Positions 47,333 through 55,649 of a stretch of 64,000 nucleotides of DNA are shown one piece after another. Origin of the DNA: Sphingobium sufflavum (GTDB lineage Bacteria > Pseudomonadota > Alphaproteobacteria > Sphingomonadales > Sphingomonadaceae). The translations under genes and the position numbers were made by a program. The stretch covers positions 124,001 through 188,000 of the forward strand of contig NZ_JAJSSH010000002.1 in assembly GCF_021403115.1 (NCBI RefSeq), in the 5' to 3' direction. Every line of letters starts with the position of its first letter. Positions within the stretch are counted from its first letter, which is position 1. A model generated the notes under the pieces. That model had not been told where the DNA came from, did not search any database, and saw only the letters and a program-made list of their open reading frames with translations.

Positions 47333-47793
47333 CAGATGGTCGCGCCCTTGCCCACCGGCAGCGCGGGCAGGGTGATGCTGGCCATCGTCGCCACATCCGG
47401 TCCGTCGTTGCGCCAGGCATGGACGGTGCCGCGCTGGACCACGCAGTCGCCCGCGCGGAGGGTCGCCTCGCCCACCTCCATCTCCAGCACGATCGTCCCC
47501 TTGAGGATGACCAGATAGTCGAGCGTGTCGGTGGCGTGCAGGAAGCGGCCCATGCCGACCGGCAGTTCCGTGACGGAGAAAGTGGCGCTACCGTCCTTGA
47601 GATGCTCCATCGCGAAGGGGACGGAGGCGTCCTCACCCCCGCCATTGTCGGCGGGGAGGGCGGGCGCGCGCCAGATGAGCTGGTTGCCCCGCTCCGTACG
47701 CGGCACGGGGCCGTCGATGAGGATGCAGGAGCGCCCCTGTTCATCGAGACCGGTGACGATGCGGCGCGGCCCGGTGGTGGTGGTGTCTGTCAT
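47332..47793 (-). CDS. cupin domain-containing protein
   Basis: A 153-residue protein with one cupin barrel: the first motif around GRFLHATDTLDYLVILKGTIVLEME and the second in AGDCVVQRGTVHAWRN. It keeps metal-binding His and Glu positions in part (HATDTLDY, HAW). Such proteins include small dioxygenases, isomerases and binding proteins; the role here is unknown. The ATG at 47793 is used; three more codons upstream are possible. It heads the cupin-GST-nrdB run. Confidence 0.8.
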   Translation of the reverse strand: MTDTTTTGPRRIVTGLDEQGRSCILIDGPVPRTERGNQLIWRAPALPADNGGGEDASVPFAMEHLKDGSATFSVTELPVGMGRFLHATDTLDYLVILKGTIVLEMEVGEATLRAGDCVVQRGTVHAWRNDGPDVATMASITLPALPVGKGATI

Positions 47794-47821
47794 TGGTCGC
47801 ACCCCGAATGAGACGAGCCGC

Positions 47822-47847
47822 GGAACGCGCAGGGCCGCCTCGCCGTT
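47822..47847 (+). promoter_or_regulatory. EcfG-type general stress promoter
   Basis: GGAAC at 47822-47826 and CGTT at 47844-47847 with exactly 17 bases between them, a full match to the consensus of EcfG (PhyR-NepR controlled) promoters. The DUF2171 gene starts 39 bases downstream. Confidence 0.7.
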
Positions 47848-47885
47848 GAAGCTCCAGAAGCAACATGGACGAGAGGATCATCATC

Positions 47886-48269
47886 ATGTTCGAGAAATTG
47901 CGCATCAAGCAGCATATGGAAGTCACCAACGCCAGCGGCCAGCATGTCGGCACGGTGGACGAGGTCGACGGCGACACGATCAAGCTGACGCGGAGCGACA
48001 GCAACGACGGCCAGCATCATTACCTCGACTTCGAGGCGGTGGACCGCATCGAGGATAACCGCGTCTACCTCAAAGTCGGCGCCAGCCCGCAGGCGCACGT
48101 GGCCGAGCAGCAGCACCAGTCGGGCGTGCAGCAGCCGCAGGTCGGCGGTGCTGCCAGCCAGATCGACCCGGCCACCTACGCCCCCGGCACCACGCCCGGC
48201 GCGAGCGATCCCGCCAACCCGCCGCTGTTCGGTACCGGGCATACGAGCGGGGAGCGCGCGAAATTCTGA
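47886..48269 (+). CDS. DUF2171 domain-containing protein
   Basis: A 127-residue protein. The first 65 residues match the DUF2171/PRC-like small beta-barrel (LRIKQHMEVTNASGQHVGTVDEVDGDTIKLTRSDS ... YLDFEAVDRIEDNRVYLKV). The rest is a Gln/Pro/Gly-rich, probably disordered tail (AEQQHQSGVQQPQVGGAAS). The ATG at 47886 follows a gagagg site. The EcfG promoter marks it as a general stress gene. Molecular function is unknown. Confidence 0.8.
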   Translation: MFEKLRIKQHMEVTNASGQHVGTVDEVDGDTIKLTRSDSNDGQHHYLDFEAVDRIEDNRVYLKVGASPQAHVAEQQHQSGVQQPQVGGAASQIDPATYAPGTTPGASDPANPPLFGTGHTSGERAKF

Positions 48270-48419
48270 TCGCGCGATCCGACGCGTTGCCCCGGCAAGG
48301 GTGCGGCGCACAGAGCTAGCAGCGCGGGGCATGCGACCATGTCCGACGCGCTCGGCCCCGGTGGACATCCGTGCCACCGGGGTTTCTCTTGTCCGTGAAG
48401 GGAGCGGGGTTGCCATTCC

Positions 48420-48911
48420 CTAGCCCTTTTCAGGCGTGAAGACCGGGTCGGTTCGGGTGAACTCGACCGGCACGCCATCGGAGGGGGAATAGACATGAAC
48501 CCAGAAATGCGCCTGCGCCGCGCGGGGTTGGACCCGTTCGGGAGCCAGCCGATAGGTTTCGACCATCTTCTGGCAAAGCTGGTTGGATATGTCCGGCGCG
48601 GACTGGCTCATCAGCACTTCGCAGGATAGCGCGCGCGGCGACCCTGCCGCAAACGCCATGTTGACCTGCATGCTGGCGGTGCGATCCGCGGGCGTCGTCG
48701 GCCGTTCCCTGTCCGTCGCAATCCGCGGCGCATCGGGATTGAAAAACCACAGGGGGAGCGTGGCGCCGAGCTGCTTGAGCCGGTCCATCGAAATCGGCAC
48801 GGTGGCCGTCACGGACACCCCTTGATAGGCGCCGATGATCTGTGCGGAGGCCGTGGGGGCGATCGACAAGAGTGTCAACGCCCCCGCGAGGATGGGACTA
48901 TAGCGGATCAT
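48420..48911 (-). CDS. secreted hypothetical protein (163 aa)
   Basis: Not recognised. It has a clear signal peptide (MIRYSPILAGALTLLSIAPTASAQ) and a mature beta-rich domain (GVSVTATVPISMDRLKQLGATLPLWFFNPDAPRI ... AHFWVHVYSPSDGVPVEFT), with two cysteines (CEVLM and QLCQKM) that may pair. It should be periplasmic. It lies just downstream of nrdA on the same strand (20-base gap) and may be read from the nrdA transcript, with no evident functional link. Confidence 0.65.
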   Translation of the reverse strand: MIRYSPILAGALTLLSIAPTASAQIIGAYQGVSVTATVPISMDRLKQLGATLPLWFFNPDAPRIATDRERPTTPADRTASMQVNMAFAAGSPRALSCEVLMSQSAPDISNQLCQKMVETYRLAPERVQPRAAQAHFWVHVYSPSDGVPVEFTRTDPVFTPEKG

Positions 48912-48931
48912 GGCGCGCGCACGTCCGCCCG

Positions 48932-50890
48932 TCACTGACAGGCGAGACATTCGTCATAGTCGGTGGTCGTCGCCAGTTCGATGCGGGGCGCGTCGGGCGT
49001 GTTGTCCGCCTCCACACCGCCCGCGAAACCGGCGCGCTGGATCGACTTGGAGCGCAGGTAATAGAGCGACTTGATGCCCAGTTCCCATGCGCGGAAGTGC
49101 AGCATGAGCAAATCCCACTTCTCCACGTCCGCCGGGATGAACAGGTTCAGCGACTGCGCCTGGTCGATATAGGGCGTGCGGTCGGCGGCCAGTTCGAGCA
49201 GCCAGCGCTGGTCGATCTCGAAGCTGGTCTTGAACGTGTCCTTCTCGTCTGGCGTCAGGAAGTCGAGGTGCTGGACCGAACCGCCCTTCTCCAGGATCGA
49301 GTTCCAGACGTTGGTCGAATCCTTCGACTTCGCCTGGAGGATCTTCTCCAGATAGGGGTTCTTGACGATGAAGCTGCCCGACAGCGTCTTGTGCGTGTAG
49401 ATGTTCGCCGGGATCGGTTCGATGCAGGCCGACGTGCCGCCGCAGATGATACTGATCGACGCGGTGGGCGCGATCGCCATCTTGCAGGAGAAACGCTCCA
49501 TCACGCCCTGATCGGCGGCGTCGGGGCAGGGGCCGCGCTCCTGCGCCAGCATCATCGATGCCTCGTTCGCCTTGGCGTTGATATGCTTGAAGATCTTGAG
49601 GTTCCACGACTTCGCCAGCGCGCTCTCGAACGGGATGTTGCGCTGTTGCAGGAAACTGTGGAAACCCATGATGCCCATGCCGACCGACCGTTCGCGCGTC
49701 GCCGAATATTTGGCGCGGGCCATCTCTTCCGGTGCGCGGTCGATATAGTCCTGAAGCACATTGTCGAGGAAGCGCATCACATCCTCGATGAACAGCTTGT
49801 CGTCCTTCCACTCTTCCCACGTCTCGATGTTGAGCGAGGACAGGCAGCAGACGGCGGTGCGATCATTGCCGAGATGGTCGCGGCCAGTGGGCAGCGTGAT
49901 CTCGGAACACAGGTTGGAGGTGGAAACCTTCAGCCCCACGTCGCGGTGATGCTTGGGCATCATGCGGTTCACCGTGTCGGAGAAGACGATGTACGGCTCA
50001 CCCGTGGCGAGGCGGTTCTCGACGATCTTCTGGAACAAGCTGCGCGCATCGACGGTGTTGCGGACGCTGTTGTCCTTTGGCGAACGCAGCGCGAACTCCT
50101 TGCCGTCGCGCACCGCCTCCATGAACTCGTCGGTGATGAGCACGCCATGGTGCAGGTTCAGCGCCTTGCGGTTGAAGTCGCCGGACGGCTTGCGGATTTC
50201 GAGGAACTCCTCAATCTCCGGGTGGCTGATGTCGAGATAGCAGGCGGCCGAGCCACGGCGCAGCGAACCCTGCGAAATGGCGAGGGTAAGGCTGTCCATG
50301 ACGCGCACGAAGGGGATGATGCCACTGGTCTTGCCGTTGAGGCCGACCGGCTCGCCGATGCCGCGCACCGCGCCCCAATAGGTGCCGATGCCGCCGCCGC
50401 GCGAGGCGAGCCAGACATTCTCGTTCCAGGTGTTCACAATGCCCTGAAGGCTGTCGTCGACCTGGTTGAGGAAGCAGGAGATGGGCAGGCCGCGCCCGGT
50501 GCCACCGTTGGACAGCACCGGCGTCGCGGGCATGAACCACAGGCGCGAGATATAGTCATAGATACGCTGGGCATGCGCCTGATCGTCGGAATAGGCGGAG
50601 GCGACGCGGGCGAACAGATCCTGATAGCTTTCGCCGGGCAGGAGGTAGCGGTCGTTCAGCGTGTCCTTGCCGAATTCGGTCAGCAGCGCGTCGCGCGACG
50701 AATCGGTGACGATGTCGAAGCGACGCTCCGCCACGGCGTTGGACGCCAGCGGTTTCGCGGCGGCGGGCGCAGGCGCGCCGGTGGCGCCTGTTTCCGAAGC
50801 CGCGGCGGCCTCCGAAGCGGCGGGCGAGGGAGCGGGACGGGTTTCCAGCACGGTGTCGTCAGTTCCTGTCTGCATATCGCGAAAATCCAC
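48932..50890 (-). CDS. nrdA: ribonucleoside-diphosphate reductase alpha subunit, without ATP-cone
   Basis: A 652-residue class I R1 protein, about 110 shorter than E. coli NrdA. The reductase barrel is complete: FMPATPVLSNGG, the active-site cysteine segment STSNLCSEI, MGIMGFHSFLQQR, PTASISIICGGTSACIEP and the C-terminal redox pair CLAC. The N-terminal ATP-cone activity-control domain is missing; an Ala/Pro-rich stretch of about 45 residues stands there instead. It starts with a GTG at 50890 (ggggg site upstream); an ATG at 50875 is possible. Two NrdR boxes lie upstream. Confidence 0.94.
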   Translation of the reverse strand: MDFRDMQTGTDDTVLETRPAPSPAASEAAAASETGATGAPAPAAAKPLASNAVAERRFDIVTDSSRDALLTEFGKDTLNDRYLLPGESYQDLFARVASAYSDDQAHAQRIYDYISRLWFMPATPVLSNGGTGRGLPISCFLNQVDDSLQGIVNTWNENVWLASRGGGIGTYWGAVRGIGEPVGLNGKTSGIIPFVRVMDSLTLAISQGSLRRGSAACYLDISHPEIEEFLEIRKPSGDFNRKALNLHHGVLITDEFMEAVRDGKEFALRSPKDNSVRNTVDARSLFQKIVENRLATGEPYIVFSDTVNRMMPKHHRDVGLKVSTSNLCSEITLPTGRDHLGNDRTAVCCLSSLNIETWEEWKDDKLFIEDVMRFLDNVLQDYIDRAPEEMARAKYSATRERSVGMGIMGFHSFLQQRNIPFESALAKSWNLKIFKHINAKANEASMMLAQERGPCPDAADQGVMERFSCKMAIAPTASISIICGGTSACIEPIPANIYTHKTLSGSFIVKNPYLEKILQAKSKDSTNVWNSILEKGGSVQHLDFLTPDEKDTFKTSFEIDQRWLLELAADRTPYIDQAQSLNLFIPADVEKWDLLMLHFRAWELGIKSLYYLRSKSIQRAGFAGGVEADNTPDAPRIELATTTDYDECLACQ

Positions 50891-51024
50891 TTTGCGCCCC
50901 CAACTTGCTCATTATCCGTTCGATCCGGTCTCTACCGACAGCTCCGGCGACAGTTTCGGCACCCCTGAAGGATGGCAAACGGCGCGAAAGGCCCCATGAC
51001 GGAAAGCGATGCTCCCGCCCTGCG

Positions 51025-51040
51025 ACACAATCTGTAGAGT
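51025..51040. promoter_or_regulatory. NrdR box 1 upstream of nrdA
   Basis: ACACAATCTGTAGAGT matches the 16-base NrdR consensus (acaCwAtATaTwGtgt) at 13 positions. It lies 135 bases before the nrdA start, and its left end is 32 bases from that of box 2. Confidence 0.7.
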
Positions 51041-51056
51041 GCTCCCCTTACTCCGA

Positions 51057-51072
51057 ACACTATGGATAGTGC
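51057..51072. promoter_or_regulatory. NrdR box 2 upstream of nrdA
   Basis: ACACTATGGATAGTGC matches the NrdR consensus at 13 of 16 positions. The 32-base offset from box 1 (three helical turns) is the spacing known for NrdR operators of ribonucleotide reductase genes. Confidence 0.72.
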
Positions 51073-51247
51073 CACAGCCGAATCTCGACGCAAGAGGATA
51101 AACGCAGGATTAACGGCTCGGTTCACCGCTGAAAAGACTCGCCTCATGGAGGGGGCGAGGGGGGTGACAGGGCGCGACGCGCGGACTTTCCTGCACTTGG
51201 GAGCGGTGCAAGGGAAAAAATGGCCCGGCGCGGGGAAAAATTAAAAC

Positions 51248-51256
51248 TGTGGATAA
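51248..51256 (-). promoter_or_regulatory. consensus DnaA box
   Basis: TGTGGATAA on the plus strand is the complement of TTATCCACA, a perfect DnaA box, next to an AT-rich run (aaaaattaaaa). It lies about 360 bases upstream of nrdA. DnaA controls nrdAB in E. coli, so a similar role is possible; a single box may also be chance. Confidence 0.4.
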
Positions 51257-51497
51257 GGGGGAGGAGGGTGCCGTCCGGCGCGCAGGACGGTCATCGAGGA
51301 CCGTCATTCTGCAGGGTTCGACCGACACGCGGAAAGGGCCGGACGAGAGGGGATTCGAGTCCCCTTTCCCATCCAGCCCCCGCGCCCGAGGCATCCTCCT
51401 CCGTTCATTGCGAAGATGGAATATTCGGCTTAATTTTTTATGTATCCGGCAGGGAAAATCCCACTTTTCCGAGCTTTATGGATAGCGGTGCAGGCTG

Positions 51498-52091
51498 TCA
51501 GCGGTCGCGGCGCAGGATGATGTAGAGCGCGCCGTCGCCGCCATGGCGCGGATGGGCGACGCGCACGCTGGCGATGCGGTCGGCATGGGGGGAGCGTTCG
51601 AGCCAGTGGCCGATCTCCGCCCGGATCGCGCCGCGTCCTTCGGGGGCGATGCGGCCGGGCCGGGGCTTGCCGGTGACGACCAGCAGCACCCGCACCCCGT
51701 CGCGCCGGGCGGCCCCCAGCGCGGTGTCGAGCGTGGCATGGGCGCCCGCCAGATTATGGCCGTGGAGGTCGACGCTGCGTTCCGGCTGGAGCGTGCCGGA
51801 CCGGATGCGCTTCTCCCACCCGCTGTCGAGCGTTGCGACCGGCTCCCGCCGGGCGGGTGGCGGCGGGGGGGCGGGCGCGGGACGGAGCGGGGGCACGCGG
51901 CCCTTCACCCGCGCGGCGGGCGCGGGCGGCGGGGGGGGCAGGTCGGGAAGGGGTGGCGCGGGGCGCGGCGCGGCGGTGCGGGCCGGGGCGGCGTCACGGC
52001 GCAGCAGGCGGACGCTGCGCGCCAGATGCTGCCACAGCAACTCCTCCTCCGGGCTGAGCGGGCGTCCGCCACCGGGGCGGCGCGGGGTCAT
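51498..52091 (-). CDS. smr: Smr/MutS2 domain protein
   Basis: A 197-residue protein. The N-terminal half is Pro/Arg-rich and probably disordered (PLPDLPPPPPAPAARVKGRVPPL); the C-terminal half is a Smr domain with the DLHGHNLAGAHATLD motif and LLVVTGKPRPG. Smr domains are nucleases acting on DNA or RNA. It begins a minus-strand set after mltA and timA, an order conserved in alphaproteobacteria near secB. Confidence 0.85.
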   Translation of the reverse strand: MTPRRPGGGRPLSPEEELLWQHLARSVRLLRRDAAPARTAAPRPAPPLPDLPPPPPAPAARVKGRVPPLRPAPAPPPPPARREPVATLDSGWEKRIRSGTLQPERSVDLHGHNLAGAHATLDTALGAARRDGVRVLLVVTGKPRPGRIAPEGRGAIRAEIGHWLERSPHADRIASVRVAHPRHGGDGALYIILRRDR

Positions 52092-52256
52092 GTCAGCGGC
52101 CCGGCAGGAGGGTGATGAGGTGCGCCAACGGATTTGGCGCCGGCACGGACGGAACAGGCGACAGGGACAGCGGTATGCGCGATGGCGATGGGGCTGGCAG
52201 CGACCGGTGGGTGCGCGACAGAGGTGTCAGCGGGGACGGCATCGGCGCGGGTGGCA

Positions 52257-53519
52257 TCAGCGCGGGGCGAGGCGCGCGGCGGTGCCGATGGGGAGCAGCA
52301 GCCAGGCGTTCCCCCGCGCCGACATGCCGCCCGCGATGGTGCGCGCGTCGGACCCTGCGCCCCAGAAGGTATCGAAGCGGTTCGACCCCTTGATCGCGCC
52401 GCCGGTATCCTGCGCCACCCACAGGCCGTTGGCCTCATCCCGGTCCATAGTCAGGAGGACGGGCGCGCCCAGCGGCACATATTTGGGATCGGCGGCGACG
52501 GTGGCGCGCGGCGTGACCGCAATGCCCAGCGCGCCAAGCGGCCCGGCCCCGGTCAGTTCGCGGAAGAAGATATAGCTGCGATTCTCGTTCATGATCCGGC
52601 GACCATCGACGGGGTTGGCGCGCAGCCACTGCATGATGTCCTGCATCGACCCGGCCTTGATGAGGCCGCGATCCTTCATCAACTTGCCGATGCCGGTATA
52701 GTCGCGGCCATTCTGCCCGGCATAGCCGACGCGCAGGATGCTGCCGTCGGGCTGGCGCAGGCGGCCCGATCCCTGAACCTCCAGGAAGAACAGCTCGATG
52801 GGGTCGTTGGCATAGGCGATTTCGAGGCCGCGCCCGCTGAGCGACCCGGCGGTGATCTCCGCCCGCTCGTCAAAGGGGATGAAGTTGGTGCCCGACACTT
52901 TGCCCCGGATGGTCTTGCCCTTGAGCGCCTCGCTGAACTTGCCGAGGTCGACGTCGATCAGATTGTCGGGACGGCGATAGAGGGGCGTGGCGCAACTGGC
53001 GGTGGGCGTGCGGCAGCCGGCGATCTCCGGCTCATAATAGCCGGTGGCATAGGCGCGGCCATCGGCGATCTGCACCGCTTCGAAATTGCGGCGGAAGAAT
53101 TCGCGGGCCTGTCCGTCGCTCCAGCTCGCGGCGTTGCTGCACGCGGATTGCCAGTCGCTGCCCGCGGTCAGGCCGGACGTGTCGGTGCGGCGCATCAGCG
53201 AAGGGCAGGTGGCGCGGAAGGCGCGGAGCGCATCGGCCAGACGCGCCGAATCGGCGGGCAGCAGCGTGTCGAGGTCGGGGCCGAGGATCACGCCGGCCGA
53301 AGCCGCCATGCCGTCGGTGACGGGTGTCGTCGCGGTGGAGGGCGATAGGGGAGCGGGGGTGGGCCGGGGTGTCGTCGGTACAGGCGCGGGTGCGGGCCGG
53401 GGCGCAGGCCGGGGCCGGGTTGACGGAGTCGCGGGCGTGCGGGCCGATTCCGGGATGACGGTGCAGGCACTGATGGCAAAGGCCAGCGCGGAGATCGCGG
53501 CCAGATGGCTCCAGCGCAT
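52257..53519 (-). CDS. mltA: membrane-bound lytic murein transglycosylase A
   Basis: A 420-residue lipoprotein (signal with SACTVIPES) with a Pro/Thr-rich linker of about 45 residues, a MltA domain (FRRNFEAVQIADGRAYATGYYEPEIAG) and the C-terminal 3D domain with AQDTGGAIKGSNRFDTFWGAG, which holds the catalytic Asp. It cleaves the glycan strands of peptidoglycan, making 1,6-anhydromuramic ends. It is followed after 165 bases by smr and preceded by timA. The ATG has an aggggaag site. Confidence 0.93.
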   Translation of the reverse strand: MRWSHLAAISALAFAISACTVIPESARTPATPSTRPRPAPRPAPAPVPTTPRPTPAPLSPSTATTPVTDGMAASAGVILGPDLDTLLPADSARLADALRAFRATCPSLMRRTDTSGLTAGSDWQSACSNAASWSDGQAREFFRRNFEAVQIADGRAYATGYYEPEIAGCRTPTASCATPLYRRPDNLIDVDLGKFSEALKGKTIRGKVSGTNFIPFDERAEITAGSLSGRGLEIAYANDPIELFFLEVQGSGRLRQPDGSILRVGYAGQNGRDYTGIGKLMKDRGLIKAGSMQDIMQWLRANPVDGRRIMNENRSYIFFRELTGAGPLGALGIAVTPRATVAADPKYVPLGAPVLLTMDRDEANGLWVAQDTGGAIKGSNRFDTFWGAGSDARTIAGGMSARGNAWLLLPIGTAARLAPR

Positions 53520-53651
53520 GGTCTTCCCCTTTTTGTCCCGGACGATCCCGGCAGCGAATGAAAAGGAACCGGACCGGATCGGTACATCCGGTCAGGCGAT
53601 CAGATGGCGCGGTACAGGGAGCACGTCGCGATAAACCCTGACGCCAAGGCC

Positions 53652-54302
53652 TCAAACCTCGTCGGTGGCGACCAGAATCCAGTCGGGCGAGCGGCTGCGC
53701 AGGTCGCGCGCGAAGGTCCAGATTTCCCGCGTGGGAATGGCGTCCTCCAGCGAACCGGCGATCATCACGCCATCCGCATCGCGGGTAACGGCGGCGATGT
53801 CCGCTTCGAACTGCACGGTGATCTGGGCGGTGCTGCCGTTCAGCACGGCCTCGCCGATGCGGGCGGTGTCGATGCGGACCAGTCGGTTTTCAAGGCTGTG
53901 GCCTGCGGTGACGCGGTCGTCGATGGCGGTGGCGAAGGCGCCATAGACATCGTCGTCGCACAGCGCGCGCAGGCGGTCCTTATCACCCTGCCAGAAGGCT
54001 TCGAGGATCATGCCATAGGCGGCGCGCGCGCCGACGAGGAAGCGGGTCACGTCGAAACTGCGGTCGATTGCGATGATCGCGCGGATCCCGCCCTGCGCGT
54101 CGGGGGCCATCAGCGCATCACCGACGCGGACCGGATCGGGCCGGGCGTCGACGGCGGGACGCGCGGCGGACAGCGGCACCGCCGGACGGTCGTCGGCGGG
54201 GGCAGGCATCTGCTGCTCATGACCCGTGCGCTTGCCCAGCACCGAATAAAGGCGCAGCGCCAGAAGCGCGAAAATCATGGCAAGAATGACGATGACGGTC
54301 AC
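53652..54302 (-). CDS. timA: Tim44/TimA family putative adaptor protein
   Basis: A 216-residue protein with one N-terminal transmembrane helix (VIVILAMIFALLALRLYSVLG), a short linker, and a Tim44-like domain (FLVGARAAYGMILEAFWQGDKDRLRALCDDDVYGAF ... TREIWTFARDLRSRSPDWILVATDEV). It is the bacterial relative of the mitochondrial import motor subunit and occurs beside mltA in alphaproteobacteria. Its partner is not established. It starts with a GTG after a gggagc site. Confidence 0.88.
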   Translation of the reverse strand: MTVIVILAMIFALLALRLYSVLGKRTGHEQQMPAPADDRPAVPLSAARPAVDARPDPVRVGDALMAPDAQGGIRAIIAIDRSFDVTRFLVGARAAYGMILEAFWQGDKDRLRALCDDDVYGAFATAIDDRVTAGHSLENRLVRIDTARIGEAVLNGSTAQITVQFEADIAAVTRDADGVMIAGSLEDAIPTREIWTFARDLRSRSPDWILVATDEV

Positions 54303-54657
54303 GACGCTCCCAAACCTTCCTGTGCTGCAAATCCGGCGACCGTGGTTCGGTCATGCGTGCAGCCAACCGTTGACATAGGCAATTTATGCGCGGGATTCAA
54401 ATAGACTGGCCCGCTATTGTTCGTTTCCGGCACGATAGCCCGGCTTGTCGCGGCGAACATGGGTGCGAACCGTTCGGCGCGCGGGGGTGAAGGGGGGCGA
54501 AAGGCGGACGTCATGATCGCCCTAACGGGTGAGGGCCGCGGTGGTTTCATCGGGCGTAACGAATCCTGTCACCGGGGGGACAAATCGCAGACCGGAAGGG
54601 GGCAGGTTCGCGAGAATCAGGCCCGTGAGGATAGAAGCAGCCGCGCGTGGCCCGCCT
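54303..54657. other. gap between timA and the alpha/beta hydrolase gene
   Basis: A 355-base stretch. It has a TTGACA at 54370-54375 with no good -10, and on the minus strand TTGAAT-17-TATGTC, which could be a weak timA promoter. I see no gene, RNA or repeat in it. Confidence 0.5.
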
Positions 54658-55530
54658 TCAGAGAAACTCCGTCAGCGAGGCGATGAAATCGTCGAAGCGG
54701 TCGTGGTGGACCCAATGGCCCGCGCCGTCATAGACGATGGTGCGATGGTCGCGCAGGTGCCGGGCGCGGCCGTCCTCCTCCGGGTCGGTGGTCCAGCTTT
54801 CGGTGCCATAATAGAGGAGGGTGGGGACGGTGACGCCCTGCCAGAAGGCTTCGCCGCCGACCGCGAAGTCGTGGGGCGCGAACATCTGAACGCGCGGATC
54901 GAACTTCCACGACCAGCCATCGGGATGCTGGCGCGCGCCATGGATGGCGAGGTGCCGGGCCTGTTCCGCGCTGAGGTGCGGATTGCCCTTTGCCATGCGC
55001 TCGACCATCTCCTCGATGGTGGCGAAGCGGCGCTGCGACGTGGCGCGCGGGTTGCGGCGTTTTTCCACCCATTCCCGCAGCCGGACGACGGGGCCGACCG
55101 CATCCCAGCCAGCGATGGCGTTGGGCGCGGGGCCGAGACCGTCGACCACCACCAGCTTCTCCACCCGGTCGGGATACAGCGCGGCATAGTGCCAACTGAT
55201 GTTGCCGCCGAAGCTGTGGCCGAGGATCGTCACCTTGTCCGCCCCCAGATGATCGACCAGTTCGACCAGATCGAGGACATGATAGGGGGCGAGATAGCCG
55301 CCGTCCGCCGACCAGTCGCTGTCCCCATGGCCGCGCAGGTCCATCGCGACGACATGGAAACGGTCGCGCAGCGCGCGCGCCGTCCAGTCCCAGCTGCGCG
55401 CATGGTCCGCATTGCCGTGCAACAGGATCAGCACCGGCGCGCCCGCATTACCCCAGTCGAGATAATGGATGGCCAGCCCCTGCGAATCGATGGTGCGGGA
55501 GACGGGTTCGGGGGAAAGGCTCTGGGTCAT
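54658..55530 (-). CDS. alpha/beta fold hydrolase
   Basis: A 290-residue enzyme of the epoxide-hydrolase/haloalkane-dehalogenase-like group. It has the oxyanion segment LLHGNADHARSWDWTARAL, the nucleophile elbow ILGHSFGGNISWHYAAL (Ser), a cap domain rich in Arg and Trp, and the C-terminal His in VYDGAGHWVHHDRFDDFI. No signal peptide. The substrate is not evident; serine at the elbow favours an esterase or lipase over a dehalogenase. It stands alone. Confidence 0.88.
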   Translation of the reverse strand: MTQSLSPEPVSRTIDSQGLAIHYLDWGNAGAPVLILLHGNADHARSWDWTARALRDRFHVVAMDLRGHGDSDWSADGGYLAPYHVLDLVELVDHLGADKVTILGHSFGGNISWHYAALYPDRVEKLVVVDGLGPAPNAIAGWDAVGPVVRLREWVEKRRNPRATSQRRFATIEEMVERMAKGNPHLSAEQARHLAIHGARQHPDGWSWKFDPRVQMFAPHDFAVGGEAFWQGVTVPTLLYYGTESWTTDPEEDGRARHLRDHRTIVYDGAGHWVHHDRFDDFIASLTEFL

Positions 55531-55649
55531 GGAGGCCAGCGTATCAGGCCCGGCGGGCGATGCGCCAGTGGGGGCGGACGCATAGCGCGGTGGCGATGCG
55601 CCGTCGGCCCCGCTCTCTGTCTCGCCCTGTCTTGCCCATTGGCGGCAGG

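Larger units (their letters stand above)
50891..51497. other. long control region between nrdA and smr
   Basis: A 607-base gap with no convincing gene. It holds the two NrdR boxes and a consensus DnaA box listed separately, and AT-rich patches near 51225-51245 and 51420-51445. A possible minus-strand promoter for nrdA is TTGCGT (51088-51093) and ACTATC (51065-51070) with a 17-base spacer, the second overlapping the distal NrdR box. Confidence 0.6.

Noticed and set aside
50891-51497. A replication origin in the nrdA-smr gap
   Set aside because: Only one DnaA box and two short AT-rich patches are present; an origin would need a cluster of boxes.
52092-52256. Small Pro/Ser-rich frames between smr and mltA
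   Set aside because: They are low complexity, without a start signal, and the gap is short.
54417-54686. Plus-strand 89-residue frame between timA and the hydrolase
   Set aside because: It has no ribosome-binding site and runs into the antisense of the hydrolase gene; no protein features.
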